A program made the position numbers and the translations under genes. Below are positions 10,872-22,234 of a DNA stretch of 64,000 nt, piece by piece. The stretch is from Primula veris (taxonomy: Eukaryota > Streptophyta > Magnoliopsida > Ericales > Primulaceae): assembly GCA_963682055.1 (NCBI GenBank), contig OY821742.1, positions 1,321,316-1,385,315 of the forward strand. Direction: 5' to 3'. The first letter of the stretch is position 1, and every line of letters begins with the position of its first letter. The notes beneath the pieces were generated by a model. It saw nothing but the letters and a program-made list of their open reading frames with translations. It had not been told where the DNA came from and did not search any database.

Positions 10872-11942
10872 TTGTTTCTATTGTCTTTCTTTTGAGAACT
10901 TTGTTTCTATTTCCATACTGGTTTTATTTTTTTGAATTGTTTGTTTCTAATTATAGCTATAGTCGGTTATTATTGCAGTGCAAAAGTTTGTACTTTTTAT
11001 TTTTTTATTTTTTTGGGTATTTTTATGCAATTCAGGTTTGATTTTTAACAGACCAGAAGTTATGAGAATGAGACAATATATATTAGCCAAAAAGACAAAC
11101 ATATTATTTACCTGTCAACTTAAGCCACTTCTCCTCAACCACAAATCTATGTGAAAATGACTTACTTACTTATTCAGGTGCAATTTTTACTAGTTAAAAA
11201 CTTATATCAAAATTATCGAAATGAAATTTTTTTAAAAATAAACATACAGTTTAAATCTTAAATTTTATGATTAGATTGAAAAAAAAAATTACTTTGACAA
11301 TCTTGATACAAGTTATAAACCGATCAAAATTACTCGTAGTTGATAATTAAACGAGAACTGATAGACTTAAATACTGGTCTCTATCCTCGCATCAAAACTT
11401 GTGTTTTGTTTTATTGATTTTTAGTTGTTGCTTTCTTCTGTTAAAGTAAATATATTTACATACAAATTATTTATTTTGCAATATCTTCTTTTTGGATGGC
11501 TTTAAACTACTGTAAATGTTTTTTGGGTTACGTACCTAGGTCAGTGGTCCTGTAAATTTTTAGTAATACCATGCATTATACCAATCAGTGGATTTTTTCT
11601 ACTAGGAAATAAATAAAATTTCAAAAAAAAAAGTATATAAAAGAAGAGTCAAGCTACAAGGACTATGTGACTGTGGACTTCAAAATCATTAAACAATGAA
11701 TGCAAACTATAAATTAAGGTTTTCTTAAAAATTGATATAAAAAAAAAGTCTCTCAATAAAATATATATACCTCGCATCAATTCCTAAAATGCGGCAATTG
11801 CTTAACGATAAATGGCGATTTTTGAGCTTGTCATAAGCGTAGTTTCGATTCATGATGGCTTCAAATAGTTTGTCAAATAAGTACGTCGTATCACTATAGG
11901 AATTAAAAGTTTCAATAGATTACGCTAAATACTAAATATGTA
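10872..11942. other. Gene-free interval with a decayed Stowaway S1 copy
   Basis: At about 11178-11364 the S1 interior (ATCAAAATTATCGAAATGAA; later GACAATCTTGATACAAG and TCGTAGTTGATAATTAAACG) is recognisable, but both termini are eroded. Nothing else is supported. Confidence 0.5.
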
Positions 11943-12163
11943 CTTCTCCGTTCTTATTTAACTGTCCATTACGAAAATACGTGCAGTTTTGACCGGCCAA
12001 AAACGTGTATCAAAATTGTCGGAATGAATTTTTTCAAAAGTTAATCATATAGTTCAAATGTTAAATTTAAAAAAAAAATCATTTCGACAATTTTGATATA
12101 AGTTATAAGCCAGTTAAAATTCCACGTAGTTTTGTAATAGACAATTAAATAAGAACGAAAAAA
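11943..12163. mobile_element. Stowaway-like MITE S1, reverse-oriented copy
   Basis: TA-flanked, starting CTTCTCCGTTCTTATTTAAC and ending AATAAGAACGAAAAA. The interior is the S1 core in the opposite order to the 46968 copy. The outermost bases have decayed. Confidence 0.75.
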
Positions 12164-13148
12164 TAACAATTTTCAACTACTATACATTTAGGTTTTCTTA
12201 AAATTTGATATAAAAAAAAAAAGGAGCCAGTATATGTATCATTTCATTGGTTTGAAAGACATATTTATTTTTTTATTTTTTTTGAAAGGGGTTTGAAAGA
12301 CATTCTATTAGTACAATTAATGGTAATTTTCTGCATTTTACTTTTTAATAAGGGAAGACATCATGATGAAAATGAGACAAGAATATGTAGCACTAATATT
12401 AAATACTTAGTAACTTGTAGCCTAGGATAGGAACAATAATGAGAATATATATTAATGAACTAACCTTTTTGTCTAACTATAACTATGGCTAATTTTTTAT
12501 TTGTCCCATAAATGGTTTTTTGCTTGACTTGATCAGTATTTTTTGTACTCTCATATGCATGTTACTCTCATTAATTACTGTGCTTTTACATTGCAATCGA
12601 TATACATGCTCCTTTCAAAATATTATTTTATTTTTCAATACCATTTGTTTTAATTTCATATTTATTTCATGATACATCAATCATAGAAAAAATTATTTAT
12701 TTTTATATTATACTCTATTTATTTTATCTTCTATTCAACATATTTTTTACAGCACGATCCCAAAAAAAACCATGCTAGTTTCATCCTTAGTGCATGTGTT
12801 TTTTAGTGTCACGTTTTTAGCCATCTGATTACATACACACACAAATGTTTAAGTCGTACGTTTCTATCGAATGCTATTTGTTTATCGATTTGTCTTATGC
12901 TCAAATTATTACAAATAACTTACGGTCATGTTTTTAACGGTCTAGTTTTACCTTTCTTTTAGTCTCATACGCTAATGCTTTCACTCTTTTTAAGCGAAGC
13001 ATCTATAGGTCTGTTTGCCTCCCATGATATTTGTGTGTATATATATATACTAAAAAAACTAAAAGGTGGCATAAATAAATATAGCTAATATGTTAATGAG
13101 AATTATAAAATTTGATATACATGTTGCTCCCATTACTCTACATGCTTT
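12164..13148. other. Gene-free AT-rich interval
   Basis: No ORF of note. A string like AGGTTTTCTTAAAA.TTGATA occurs here (about 12189) and at about 11717, hinting at a local duplication. A short TA microsatellite lies near 13040. Confidence 0.4.
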
Positions 13149-13258
13149 TTTTTTTTTTATTCCTCGTTTAGAAGTAAAATCTGTGAAAATTCATAGGCGA
13201 CAGGGTTCGAAACCTTACGATTAACGTGATATACTCGTGCTCCTTCTAGATGGTCATG
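13149..13258 (-). mobile_element. tRNA-derived SINE-like copy (minus strand)
   Basis: Read on the minus strand, an A-box-like TGACCATCTAGAAGG is followed about 40 nt later by a B-box-like GGTTTCGAACCC and a tail ending in an A-run (T-run at about 13148-13159 on plus). The 3' half closely resembles the sequence at 49810-49870, so at least two copies exist. RNA polymerase III promoter boxes plus an A-tail indicate a SINE. No convincing target duplication was found. Confidence 0.55.
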
Positions 13259-13397
13259 AATGTGTTCATTTTCTCTCATTTTTGAGTTTAAACTATTGAA
13301 TTGTATTTGTATAGAGAAAAAACACACTAAAGAATTGATTCAGACACAAGTAATCGTTGACTTTAGTCAATGCAAGCTTGTTGATAATTATTAATTA

Positions 13398-13630
13398 CTC
13401 ATCAGTTTACATTTAATTGTCCACTACGAAATTACGTGCAATTTTGATCGAGTTATAAATTGTATCAAAATTGTCAAAATGAATATTTAAAAAATTTAGC
13501 ATAAAATTTAACATTTGAACTATATGATCAACTTTTGAAAATTTTCATTCCGAGAATTTTGATACAAGTTCTTGGCCGGTTAAAATTACACGTAGTTTCA
13601 TAATGGATAATTAAATAGGGACGGAGTGAG
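13398..13630. mobile_element. Stowaway-like MITE S1, complete copy
   Basis: TA-flanked 233-bp copy, left end CTCATCAGTTTACATTT and right end AGGGACGGAGTGAG, same orientation as the reference copy at 46968. Confidence 0.82.
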
Positions 13631-13658
13631 TACTAAATTTTCGACATAAATATTACGT

Positions 13659-13820
13659 CACTACAAAATAATGTTTAATTTAGTAAGAGTCAAAAGCTGT
13701 CACAAGCCTATCACTAATTTAAAAAGCTGTCACAAATCTGTCGCAAATTAACTAAACTGTCACAAAACCGTCATAAAAACCATCGCTAATAAGCTCGTAA
13801 CAAAAAATACCGTCACTATT
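13659..13820 (+). mobile_element. CACTA-type MITE, 3' end degraded
   Basis: Starts CACTACAAAATAATG and follows the 5400-5563 element through its repeated TGTCACAAA words. The right terminus GTAGTG is not recognisable. It sits only 28 bp from the end of the S1 MITE before it. Confidence 0.75.
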
Positions 13821-14246
13821 GGAGTATTTTTATTTTATTTTATAGGGAGACATATATATTATAAATTTATAAGTGTCCACCTCATGGACCAACTTCTCAT
13901 CAACCAACTTTTGATCAACAAACTTTTCAGCCTCCCCCAATAGCATAGTGTGGAAAAATGAACGTATTTTCACATGAAAATGAATGCAAATTTCTGTTAT
14001 AATATAGTCACTATTCTGTACTAATTTATCATCATGAATGATTATAGTTGGTCACAGCCCACATACATTGTAATTATGAAATCAACTGTTACGTTTTCTC
14101 TAAGTAGGCGTGGCCATTTCCATGTGGCTACTCAGAAAATGCATGTTATAATGATATAATCTACATTTATTTTTATTTTATTTTTGCATTAGAAATAAAC
14201 AACAATATGTCAATAAAACCAGCTAGTGATGAGGGGAATAGAACTA
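13821..14246. other. Short gene-free interval
   Basis: AT-rich sequence with no supported feature. Confidence 0.4.
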
Positions 14247-14415
14247 CACTACGAATAATGTTGATTTAGTGAGAATCGAAAACCATCACTAATATCAAAA
14301 CATATCGCAAATCTATTAAATTATGACAAACTTGTCATAAAAGAATAACTAATAAACTCGTAACTAAAAAAATATGTCACTAATCGCGTAATTGTTTGGA
14401 CATTTTTGGTAATGC
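14247..14415 (+). mobile_element. CACTA-type MITE, diverged copy
   Basis: CACTACGAATAATG start and the same internal order of blocks as the 5400 element, with many substitutions. Confidence 0.6.
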
Positions 14416-14960
14416 GAACCGTTCATAAACATATCATAATCAAATCGTTAACAATTCGGTTCCTGGTCTTTCGTCAAATAAATGAATCGAACATGAACTC
14501 GACATTTCTAAAGTAAACAAACTAAACAAAAACACGGTACCGTTGAAAGTTTTAAAAATAAGTTAGTTTCATTAGTATCATAGATTATGATAATGAATAA
14601 ATAATGAAAAAAATATTTAAAAAAGCTTGAAATTTCATACTATGTTTAAAATATCCGCATACGAACTTTGTTTACAAAGTATAATCATTTAATTACTAAG
14701 AAACTCCATAACTAAAAAATCGTAGCACGTGTTTAAGAACATAATAATAATGTTGTAACCGAGTATAAGCCCAATTTCTAAGATTTATGTTGTTAAAAAC
14801 TCACTCATGAAAAAAATTTGTTTAATTTATCAAGCGCTAATCTGCGTTCATTCATTTTCAAACGAACACGAACCGAATATGAATAAAAATTCTGAGTCAA
14901 GAAGCGAACATGAACCGAGGTCCCGTTCGATTCGTTCGGTTCATTGACATGCATACTTAG
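14416..14960. mobile_element. Probable decayed foldback element rich in CGTTCGG-type words
   Basis: Clusters of GTTCG/CGAAC words at both ends (about 14410-14540 and 14850-14945), in opposite senses, around an AT-rich core. The organisation resembles the hAT-like family at 8321-8883 but with a different repeat word. Termini are not resolved. Confidence 0.4.
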
Positions 14961-15339
14961 GGAATTTAAATTGAGAATTAGGATGAGACGAGGAAAATAC
15001 TTACCAAGGGAAAACAAAATTCAACTCTCGTATTAGTTTTTTTTGCGTCCACCATCTATTGTTTATTAAAGGAATACGAGGATTTATCGGAATGCTAGCT
15101 ATATCCTCACCCGGGCAAGTGATTAGAGAAATCGAAATATATGTCACTTACTATCGTTTGAATATATTTATATATTTAGTAAACAGTACTAGAAATATAT
15201 TTATTGTTGTTGCTTGTAAGTTAGGCTCTTGTTTTTTTCCGAATAGGCGCTACCGTTCGGGCGTTTCCTTCAAGTCTTGGATCCATATACGCCAACTTTA
15301 AAAATGAAATGGGATTTTATTGTTTATCATAGAATTTTA

Positions 15340-15505
15340 TTGGAACGTAACCACATTTGTTCGCATGTTATATAGCTCGAGTGGAACAACAAAATCAAAT
15401 AAATTCCGAGCATTTATCTATACACACACACATGCAGTGTTAATTTATGTTATTTTGTTGTTCCGTTCAAGCTATAAAACATGCGATCAGCGGTGGTTGA
15501 TCCAA
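15340..15505 (+). other. MIRNA-sized hairpin, 35-nt arms with a 56-nt loop
   Basis: Arms 15361-15395 and 15452-15486 are complementary at 31 of 35 positions, and two of the four differences are G-U pairs on the plus strand. Complementarity continues outward with bulges (TTGGA/AACCAC at 15340-15355 against GTGGTTGATCCAA at 15493-15505). The size and small number of mismatches fit a plant miRNA precursor; a small foldback MITE is the main alternative. I do not recognise a known mature miRNA in either arm. Confidence 0.5.
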
Positions 15506-15866
15506 CTAGTTGACACAACCACCTAGTATATCATGCGAATAATCAGGGTTTGCTAGGACGGCCGCGAATTATACCTTCAACGATTAGGGTTATTACTTAT
15601 CATAAAAAAAATGCAATACGGTTGTTTTTTTAGTGTCTAATTCCATTTCTCGTCTTTAGAATGTAGAATACACTTCCGTTTATCTATGTTCACCAGATAT
15701 ATTGTTAGAGCATTCTCAACAGTCCTTTATAATTTTACTCTATATCTATTCATTTATATAGCTTTATAGTCACTTAGACAAAAATATTTTAGATGTTGCA
15801 CATCAATACAATATAGGTCTCAATATAAATTATTATTATATTTTTATTTTTTTGCTTATTTCTCAT

Positions 15867-16075
15867 GGCAAAATGTACTATCTATGGGCAGTTTCTTCCA
15901 TTTTCCACCTCAAGTATAGTTTTACTTCACATGTCTCAACCGAAAAACGTAACCGGATGTCGTCGTCATAGAGAATCGAACTATAAGAAAAACAATACAA
16001 AAATACCCCCAAAAATCATCATTTAAATAACGAAATGTTGATTGGGTGTGTTTTGATTCTTATGAGAGTTGTGAT
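15867..16075. repeat. Duplicated block A (copy 1)
   Basis: A 209-bp block starting GGCAAAATGTACTATC and ending GAGAGTTGTGAT, repeated nearly identically at 16437-16644. It contains ACCGGATGTCGTCGTCATAG, ACCGGAGGTCGTCGTCATAG in the second copy. No coding potential. Confidence 0.92.
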
Positions 16076-16083
16076 CTGGATCA

Positions 16084-16436
16084 CAATGGTTTTCTATAAA
16101 AAATAAAAAATGACAAGTTTTTATTTATTATCGCTGCAATTTTCTCGAATCACTATATTGTAATATTGTGTGTGTATAGACTAATTATAACCTCGAGATT
16201 GGACATATTGTCATCCCTTTAATTAGCTTCCACTTAGTAACAAATTATTATAGATACCACTATAGCAGTAATACTTGGTAATTTAGTTTGTAAGTATGAA
16301 AAAGATAAAAACAGTTACGCAAATATCAAAAACATTGGGAAAAAAATAACTTAAACCATTTATTCTAATTATCAAAATTTAATAATAATAAAAACGCATA
16401 CAAAAAAAACTCAGCTCTAGCTTATCTCTATTTATT
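16084..16436. repeat. Duplicated block B (copy 1)
   Basis: A 353-bp block from ACAATGGTTTTCTATAAAAA to CTCTATTTATT that matches 17944-18292, the sequence immediately downstream of the CRF gene. It is sandwiched between two A blocks. Confidence 0.92.
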
Positions 16437-16644
16437 GGCAAAACGTACTATCTATGGCAGTTTATTCCATTTTCCATCCAAAATATAGTTTTCCTTCACA
16501 TGTCTCAACCGAAAAACGTAACCGGAGGTCGTCGTCATAGAGAATCGAACTATAAGAAAAACAATACAAAAATACCCCCAAAAATTATCATTTAAATAAC
16601 GAAATGTTGATTGGGTGTGTTTTGATCCTTATGAGAGTTGTGAT
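16437..16644. repeat. Duplicated block A (copy 2)
   Basis: Second copy of the 15867-16075 block with a few substitutions and a 1-bp length difference. It follows block B without a gap. Confidence 0.92.
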
Positions 16645-17943
16645 GAGATCAAGTGTTGATTCTATGAGTAATATATGTAGAGAGATAATCAAAAATTGAA
16701 AAATGAAAGGGAGACAGGCCCACCGAGACTCTGCTTAAAATTTCGACAAAACCTCTCTACAGGTAAAGAGGAGTTAAATAAAATTTTAAAAGTTATATTT
16801 TCTTTGAGCTAAAATGTTAACTGTTGAGCGTATCTTTTTCTTATTTTTGTATAAACTTATACATATAGAGTCTTTTAACTCCTCTATTGTTGAGAAGGGA
16901 GAATGCTCTTACTTTTTGCGAAGAATAGTATTGAGAAACTTCCAAATTCATTAATTGTTTTAAACGTATATAAACTTCATATTGCGTTTCCTTGTGCTAA
17001 AGTATTAATTAATTAACAAGTAGTAATAAACAAAATGGTTCGACAATTAATTATATTCCGTTGTTAGGACTGATTACTTTTTGCCAGTTTTCATTTTTAC
17101 ATAAGAAATTCGCTTCACTTATCATATCATTGCATATATTTAACTTCTGATCATATCATTGCATATATTTAACAGTAATGTTATAGAACCAGACTGACTG
17201 ATCAACCACACTGATTACCGAACAATTCTTTATTTAATTTTTAGAATTATTTTGACAACCAACCAAAACAAAAATAAAACTCTGATAGTATATGTTAATT
17301 ACTAGTTTATTGGAACTGTAACCAAGATAAATTGAGGAATAGGGTTTTAGTAAAATCAAGTTCAATTTCTCATGGAGTAATTAACGATGATTTGTTGCAA
17401 TTATAAGTAAAAGTGTACCACATGGTCTACTACATATATGGAATTGTTTAAATGTATTCCTGAAATAAAATAAATAAAATGTTCGTGTAAAAATGAGGGG
17501 CCGTAATGAGGACAAATTGAAGACATTTTACATTTAATTAATTATTCAAATTAATATTACCATGAAAAATATTAATCCTACAAATTTATTTGCATTTTGT
17601 CGCCATAAACTACTCAAATCAGAATGAGAAAATTCAAATATGTCCCAACCAAATCTGGAAAGAAAATATTTAATAAGTCAAACCAGAGATAATATAACCT
17701 TTTGTAGGCCCATAAAAAAATGTGACAATTAATGCCATCACAATATTTACCAACTATTGAAAGATTTTTCAAAAAGTGAGAGAAAAATATATTTTTTCGT
17801 GTTACAAGTACTAAGTCTAGTTACTATCCTCTATTTTATTGCCGCATAATAATGTATTTCTCTTAAATGAAGGACTAATAAGTCTCCTACTTTATAATAG
17901 CTAATGCTAAAATTAAACTCGTGGTCCTTGTATTATTTCTGAT
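16645..17943. other. Gene-free interval between the duplicated blocks
   Basis: AT-rich sequence without an ORF. It contains a short direct repeat CTGATCATATCATTGCATAT-like at about 17120-17170 (ATCATATCATTGCATATATT twice). Confidence 0.45.
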
Positions 17944-18292
17944 ACAATGGTTTTCTATAAAAAAAAAAATGAGAAGTTTTTATTTATTATCACTCCAATT
18001 TTCTCGAATCACTATATTGTAATATTGTAGACTAATTATAACCTCGAGATTGGACATATTGTCATTCCTTTAATTAGCTTCCACGTAGTAACAAATTATT
18101 ATAGATACCACTTATATAGCAGTAATACTTGGTAATTAGTTTGTAAGTATGAAAAAGATAAAAACAGTTACGCAAAGATTAAAAGCATTGGGAAAAAAAA
18201 ATTAACTTAAACCATTTATTCTAATTATCAAAAATTAATAATAATAAAAACGCATACAAAAAAAACTCAGCTCTAGCTTATCTCCATTTATT
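17944..18292. repeat. Duplicated block B (copy 2), 3' flank of the CRF gene
   Basis: Partner of 16084-16436. It lies 138 bp beyond the CRF stop codon on the downstream side and may overlap the CRF 3' UTR or polyadenylation region, making it likely the original copy. Confidence 0.9.
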
Positions 18293-18430
18293 ATCAATGG
18301 AAACTAAACAAAACAAAAAAACGATAAGAAAAATAAATCTAACAAAACCCGAAAAAGCCACTAATCTTTCTAGCTACGGGTACATGATTTTACCAAAAAT
18401 TGGACACTAATTGTAACTCTCAAACGCAAC

Positions 18431-19432
18431 TCATATAGTCATTAAAGGGTCCATACTAAATAAATCATTACCAAAGTCTTGAAAATAATCATCAACTTGC
18501 AACATTTGCGATGACGAACCGAACTCGTCGATTGGATTCATAAACATATTACTGAACTCGGCATCATCTAACAATATATCATCTCCAATCGGGATCTCAT
18601 TGAAAAATATCGGCTCGGGAGACTCGAAATTAAAGAAATTATCCAAAAATGGCAAGTCCATTGCCAAATCATCCTCATTAGTTTCACTTTTATTTTGGTT
18701 CGACTCCCCTTGACAATCTTCTTGTAACTTAACCGGTTCTGTATCCTTCGTATCGAGCGGTTTGGTTAAAATCTCGGCGTCTTCGGTGCTTGTATAACGG
18801 AGCACCGAAGTAGGGGACGAGAGCTGGTTGTGTGACTCACAACCAGACTCGTACCCTCCTGATACCGATGTTGACGCGGTATTAGACTCCGGTGATTCCT
18901 TCACCGGAGAACTTGCGAAGTTCGTCTGCGCGTCAGACCCACGGAGACGAATCGCTGCATCGTCGTAAACCTTAGCAGCCTCTTCGGCGGTGTCAAAGGT
19001 GCCGAGCCAAAGCCTCACGCGACGAATCGGGTCCCTAATCTCCGCCGCCCACTTGCCCCATGGCCGTTGTCTCACCCCTCGGTACTTCCTCCCGCCACTC
19101 CCATCCATCACCACCGGAGCTTTTCTCCGACAAGGAGGCGCAGCCTCTACCACCGCCTTTGCCTTCTTCTTGATACACAAACTCTTCTCGCTCCTCTCGA
19201 ATGTAACCTCGCTTATATATCTCTTCACTCGCCTTCTTGGAAAGAGTTCATCATCATCATCGCTAGAAGAGTCAGTGGCATCAGGGTCGGTCATCGATAT
19301 CCTCACGATTTTCGGTCCGGATAGCTCGTCTCTTCTTGATTTCGTCTTGGTAATCTTCTTGGTAACACTTTTATGCTCGGTGAATTTAACCGAACATAAC
19401 ATGTTATCATTAAACTTGATTTCACTATCCAT
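18431..19432 (-). CDS. CRF: AP2/ERF transcription factor, cytokinin response factor (CRF) type, 333 aa
   Basis: Intronless nuclear regulator of ERF group VI (B-5). Residues 115-172 form one AP2/ERF domain ([20 protein letters not shown] start), with the ERF-type Ala and Asp in WAAEIRD. Upstream is the CRF domain, with basic [12 protein letters not shown] at 15-26, [14 protein letters not shown] at 41-54 and [11 protein letters not shown] at 67-77. After AP2, SSPTSVLRY (205-213) is the putative MAP-kinase site of CRF proteins. The C-terminal third is acidic with phenylalanines, as in an activation domain. This order (CRF domain, AP2, SP(T/V)SVL) is diagnostic of CRFs, which act downstream of two-component cytokinin signalling and bind GCC-box-like DNA. 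Start: ATG at 19430-19432, the first in a long open frame. A TATA box lies about 330 bp upstream. Which CRF paralogue it is cannot be fixed from here. Confidence 0.96.
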   Translation of the reverse strand: MDSEIKFNDNMLCSVKFTEHKSVTKKITKTKSRRDELSGPKIVRISMTDPDATDSSSDDDDELFPRRRVKRYISEVTFERSEKSLCIKKKAKAVVEAAPPCRRKAPVVMDGSGGRKYRGVRQRPWGKWAAEIRDPIRRVRLWLGTFDTAEEAAKVYDDAAIRLRGSDAQTNFASSPVKESPESNTASTSVSGGYESGCESHNQLSSPTSVLRYTSTEDAEILTKPLDTKDTEPVKLQEDCQGESNQNKSETNEDDLAMDLPFLDNFFNFESPEPIFFNEIPIGDDILLDDAEFSNMFMNPIDEFGSSSQMLQVDDYFQDFGNDLFSMDPLMTI

Positions 19433-19761
19433 TTTACTCTTGTAGCATTAAAATTACAAACAACTTATTGAAAAATGACTTAGGTTATTTTTTTTTTACA
19501 AACAATATGACACTTATAACACACTAAAATTTGCAAAGGAAGGGAATTCTTAGGCACGGGTGAGAAAGTGAAAATAAGAACTCAGTCAAAGAGAAGAGAA
19601 AAAAGCAAAAGAAACATTAAAAGGAGAGAATATTAATAAAGAAAAAAGATATTTCACTTTGTGAAATAATATTTATAGGAAATAAGGAAGTTGTTTTGTT
19701 GAGAGATAAAAGGTAGGGAAAGAGATTTGGTGAGATTGATTCTTAGTTATGCAAATGGTAT

Positions 19762-19769
19762 TATATATA
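19762..19769 (-). promoter_or_regulatory. TATA box of the CRF gene
   Basis: On the minus strand CTATATATAATACC is the only strong TATA motif at a reasonable distance (330 bp) upstream of the CRF ATG. It would give a 5' UTR of about 300 nt. Confidence 0.55.
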
Positions 19770-21474
19770 GGATATCAACTAGACCAATAAGGAAACATAA
19801 TAAGTTCATTTTTTATTAATTTTTTAATTATGTTTTATTTTTAACTTTTTCTTTGATTATGGTAATAGATATTCATAATAAGTAATTGAAAGCTGGCATT
19901 ATTCATTTATAATGTGATACATTGAATATATTTGTTCTTATTCTATTTATAAATAATTTTTAATGTCCAAATTTTAATGTCCAAATTTTAAGAATGAGAT
20001 AAGGCTAAATTTATGGATTAATAACAACAAAGGTCCAATAGTTTGGTAATATTTGGTGTTTCTTCTCATCTTATTAAATTGTAGCATGATAAACTTTTAA
20101 AATAAATGGATTTGGTTCAACTTTTAGAAATAAATGGGGTACAAGTTTCCGATTTTATTTATTTATTCATAGTAATGAAAGTGTGGGGAAACTCTATGAC
20201 CAGAAGTTTTATGAAATACCATTTTGTTAAGAAAAAAATCACTCAAAAATTGATAAAGCTTTAGCCTTTCGGTTGAATATTTTCGAGTATTTTTAGTGAC
20301 TCGCAATACTTTTCAAAAATTGGGAATCGTTACTACAACCGCTGTAAGTATGAAGATCGGTGTGTACGTATATCACTCTTTTGGTAATTTCTTATAAATT
20401 ATGATACGGGATAGTAAGTTTTGAAAACACTTCGAAAATATCGAGCTTGGCTGTCTTCACGCGCTTTTGACCGTTCATTAATGATAAATTACGTTAAAGT
20501 TTTTATTTTTGACCGCTATTTTAAGAGTGGTAAATCACGTTTACGCTTTTTGACGTTTTGTAGTCATGCATCTACCTAAGCATTGTACTTTGTAGAACTA
20601 ATTAAGTGATAATCTTGGAAAAATGTGATAAGTGTTATTACTAATTACCATTAATGATAATTCTTTTAATCCAAGTGTTGGATTATATGTATGTAGTAGT
20701 TGTTTCAAAGTAATAATTTTCTTTAATTCTAAATAGCACAAGTTGTATTAGTACTCTTAATTTTGAATCCCTTGTTATTTAAAATAATTAAGTACGTCTC
20801 AATTGCTCAACACATTTCACAATTTCTCTTGTTTTTTTTTTCTTTGATCAATATTCATTTCTCGCAAATTAATATTGCCACTTATTTACAATCTAAGTAA
20901 ATTTTGTTAATTTACTTGTCCGTTTTAATAGTGTCAACTTTCAATAGCTCAAACATCATAAAATTTAATATAAATAATTAAAAACGAATAACAATCGCCA
21001 ATATTGTGAGCCTAATTTTAATTCTTCTAATATCAAAATCACTTATATCTTAGGTTAATGAAACTTTTTTATTGAAAGGATTCTGCATTCTTTTTTATAA
21101 ACAAAATATACTGAATTTTGTTTAGCAAATAAAAAAAAGTTAGATTTTATGATATTTTACTTGTGCATAGCCATATATTATTCACAAAAGATTAATAGAA
21201 TCTTTTTTACTTCAAACATGTGACTAAATTAATATTCTTTTCCTGCATGTATATAGTTCTATAGTATATACATAAATCTACTTAAATATAGTAATGTATC
21301 AAAAGTTACACGAATGTAATTATATTGGTAAATTAAAAAAATGTTTTTCAGGAAAGATTCGAAAAAAATCACATAATATCATAAACGGTTTGCCACAATT
21401 TAATGGACGTACTCGATTTTGACACGTTTCGTAAGTAGGATGGGTTTAAGATGATTTTTATTTAATTTTATTTT
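19770..21474. other. CRF upstream region, gene-free
   Basis: AT-rich DNA, presumably CRF promoter and intergenic sequence. A 14-bp direct repeat TAATGTCCAAATTT occurs twice at 19961-19988. No gene evidence. Confidence 0.45.
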
Positions 21475-21672
21475 ATACAGTTTAATTTAATTGTTCATTA
21501 CGAAAATAAATACAATTTCTACTAACTTATTACTTCTATTAAAATTGTCGAAATATATTTTTTTTAAATCTAATCATAAAATTTAACATTTTAACTATAT
21601 GATTAAATTTTGAATATTTTTATTTCGATAATTTTTTGATCGGTTAAAATTACACGTAATTTCGTAATGAAT
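21475..21672. mobile_element. Decayed Stowaway-like S1 copy
   Basis: Internal S1 blocks (TTAATTGTTCATTACGAAAA; AATCTAATCATAAAATTTAA; AAAATTACACGTAATTTCG) in order, termini lost. Confidence 0.6.
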
Positions 21673-22117
21673 CAGTATAAAGCGAGGGTGAGTGAGCACG
21701 TGACTGTCTCCATGCGCACAGTGGCAGGTCACGTGAGGCCCGGATGCTCAGCCATGTTTAATTTATGTCGGTCAATTTTTAAATTAAATACTAGTAATAG
21801 TAATAGTAGTAACAGTTTCATTACTTTTGACCAAATAATTAATTTACAAACATCAGTAATTAATTTATTAAATATTAGAATTGCCCGGTACAAAATAATT
21901 AATGGTTAGTCATTTTCACAATAATGTTAGGGAAATTAGTCTATGACCAATTGTAATATCCAGCTAAGCTAGGAAAATGCCATGCATGTATGTAAACCTA
22001 ATTCTAATTACATAATTCTCGACTTCATTATTAGCACTAGATAAAAAAAAAAAAATGTATAAATCAATATGAGAATTGTGATGGTTTTTTTTGTTATAAC
22101 CCTATTGTATATGGATT
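21673..22117. other. Gene-free interval with a paired G-box
   Basis: Two CACGTGAC/GTCACGTG words at about 21698-21705 and 21728-21735 form an 8-bp inverted pair with a 22-nt spacer in a locally GC-richer patch. G-box/ABRE cores bind bZIP or bHLH factors, but no gene lies nearby. Confidence 0.35.
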
Positions 22118-22234
22118 TTGTCACGTGTTTGTGGCATGATAGTTAATTTGTGATAAATTTGTGACATGATACTCAATTTGTATTAGGTTTGTGACATATT
22201 TTAACTCTCACAAAATCAACATTGTTTTGTAGTG
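22118..22234 (-). mobile_element. CACTA-type MITE, inverted and 3'-decayed
   Basis: Read on the minus strand it starts CACTACAAAACAATG and has the same GTCACAAA-type internal words as the 5400 element. The far end is not recognisable. Confidence 0.65.

Noticed and set aside
13200..13215. tRNA gene suggested by GGGTTCGAAACC
   Set aside because: No cloverleaf could be built around it; the A-tail and a second copy fit a SINE better.
18990..19445. 151-codon open frame opposite the CRF gene
   Set aside because: Antisense shadow of the CRF coding exon; the CRF frame carries the conserved AP2 domain.
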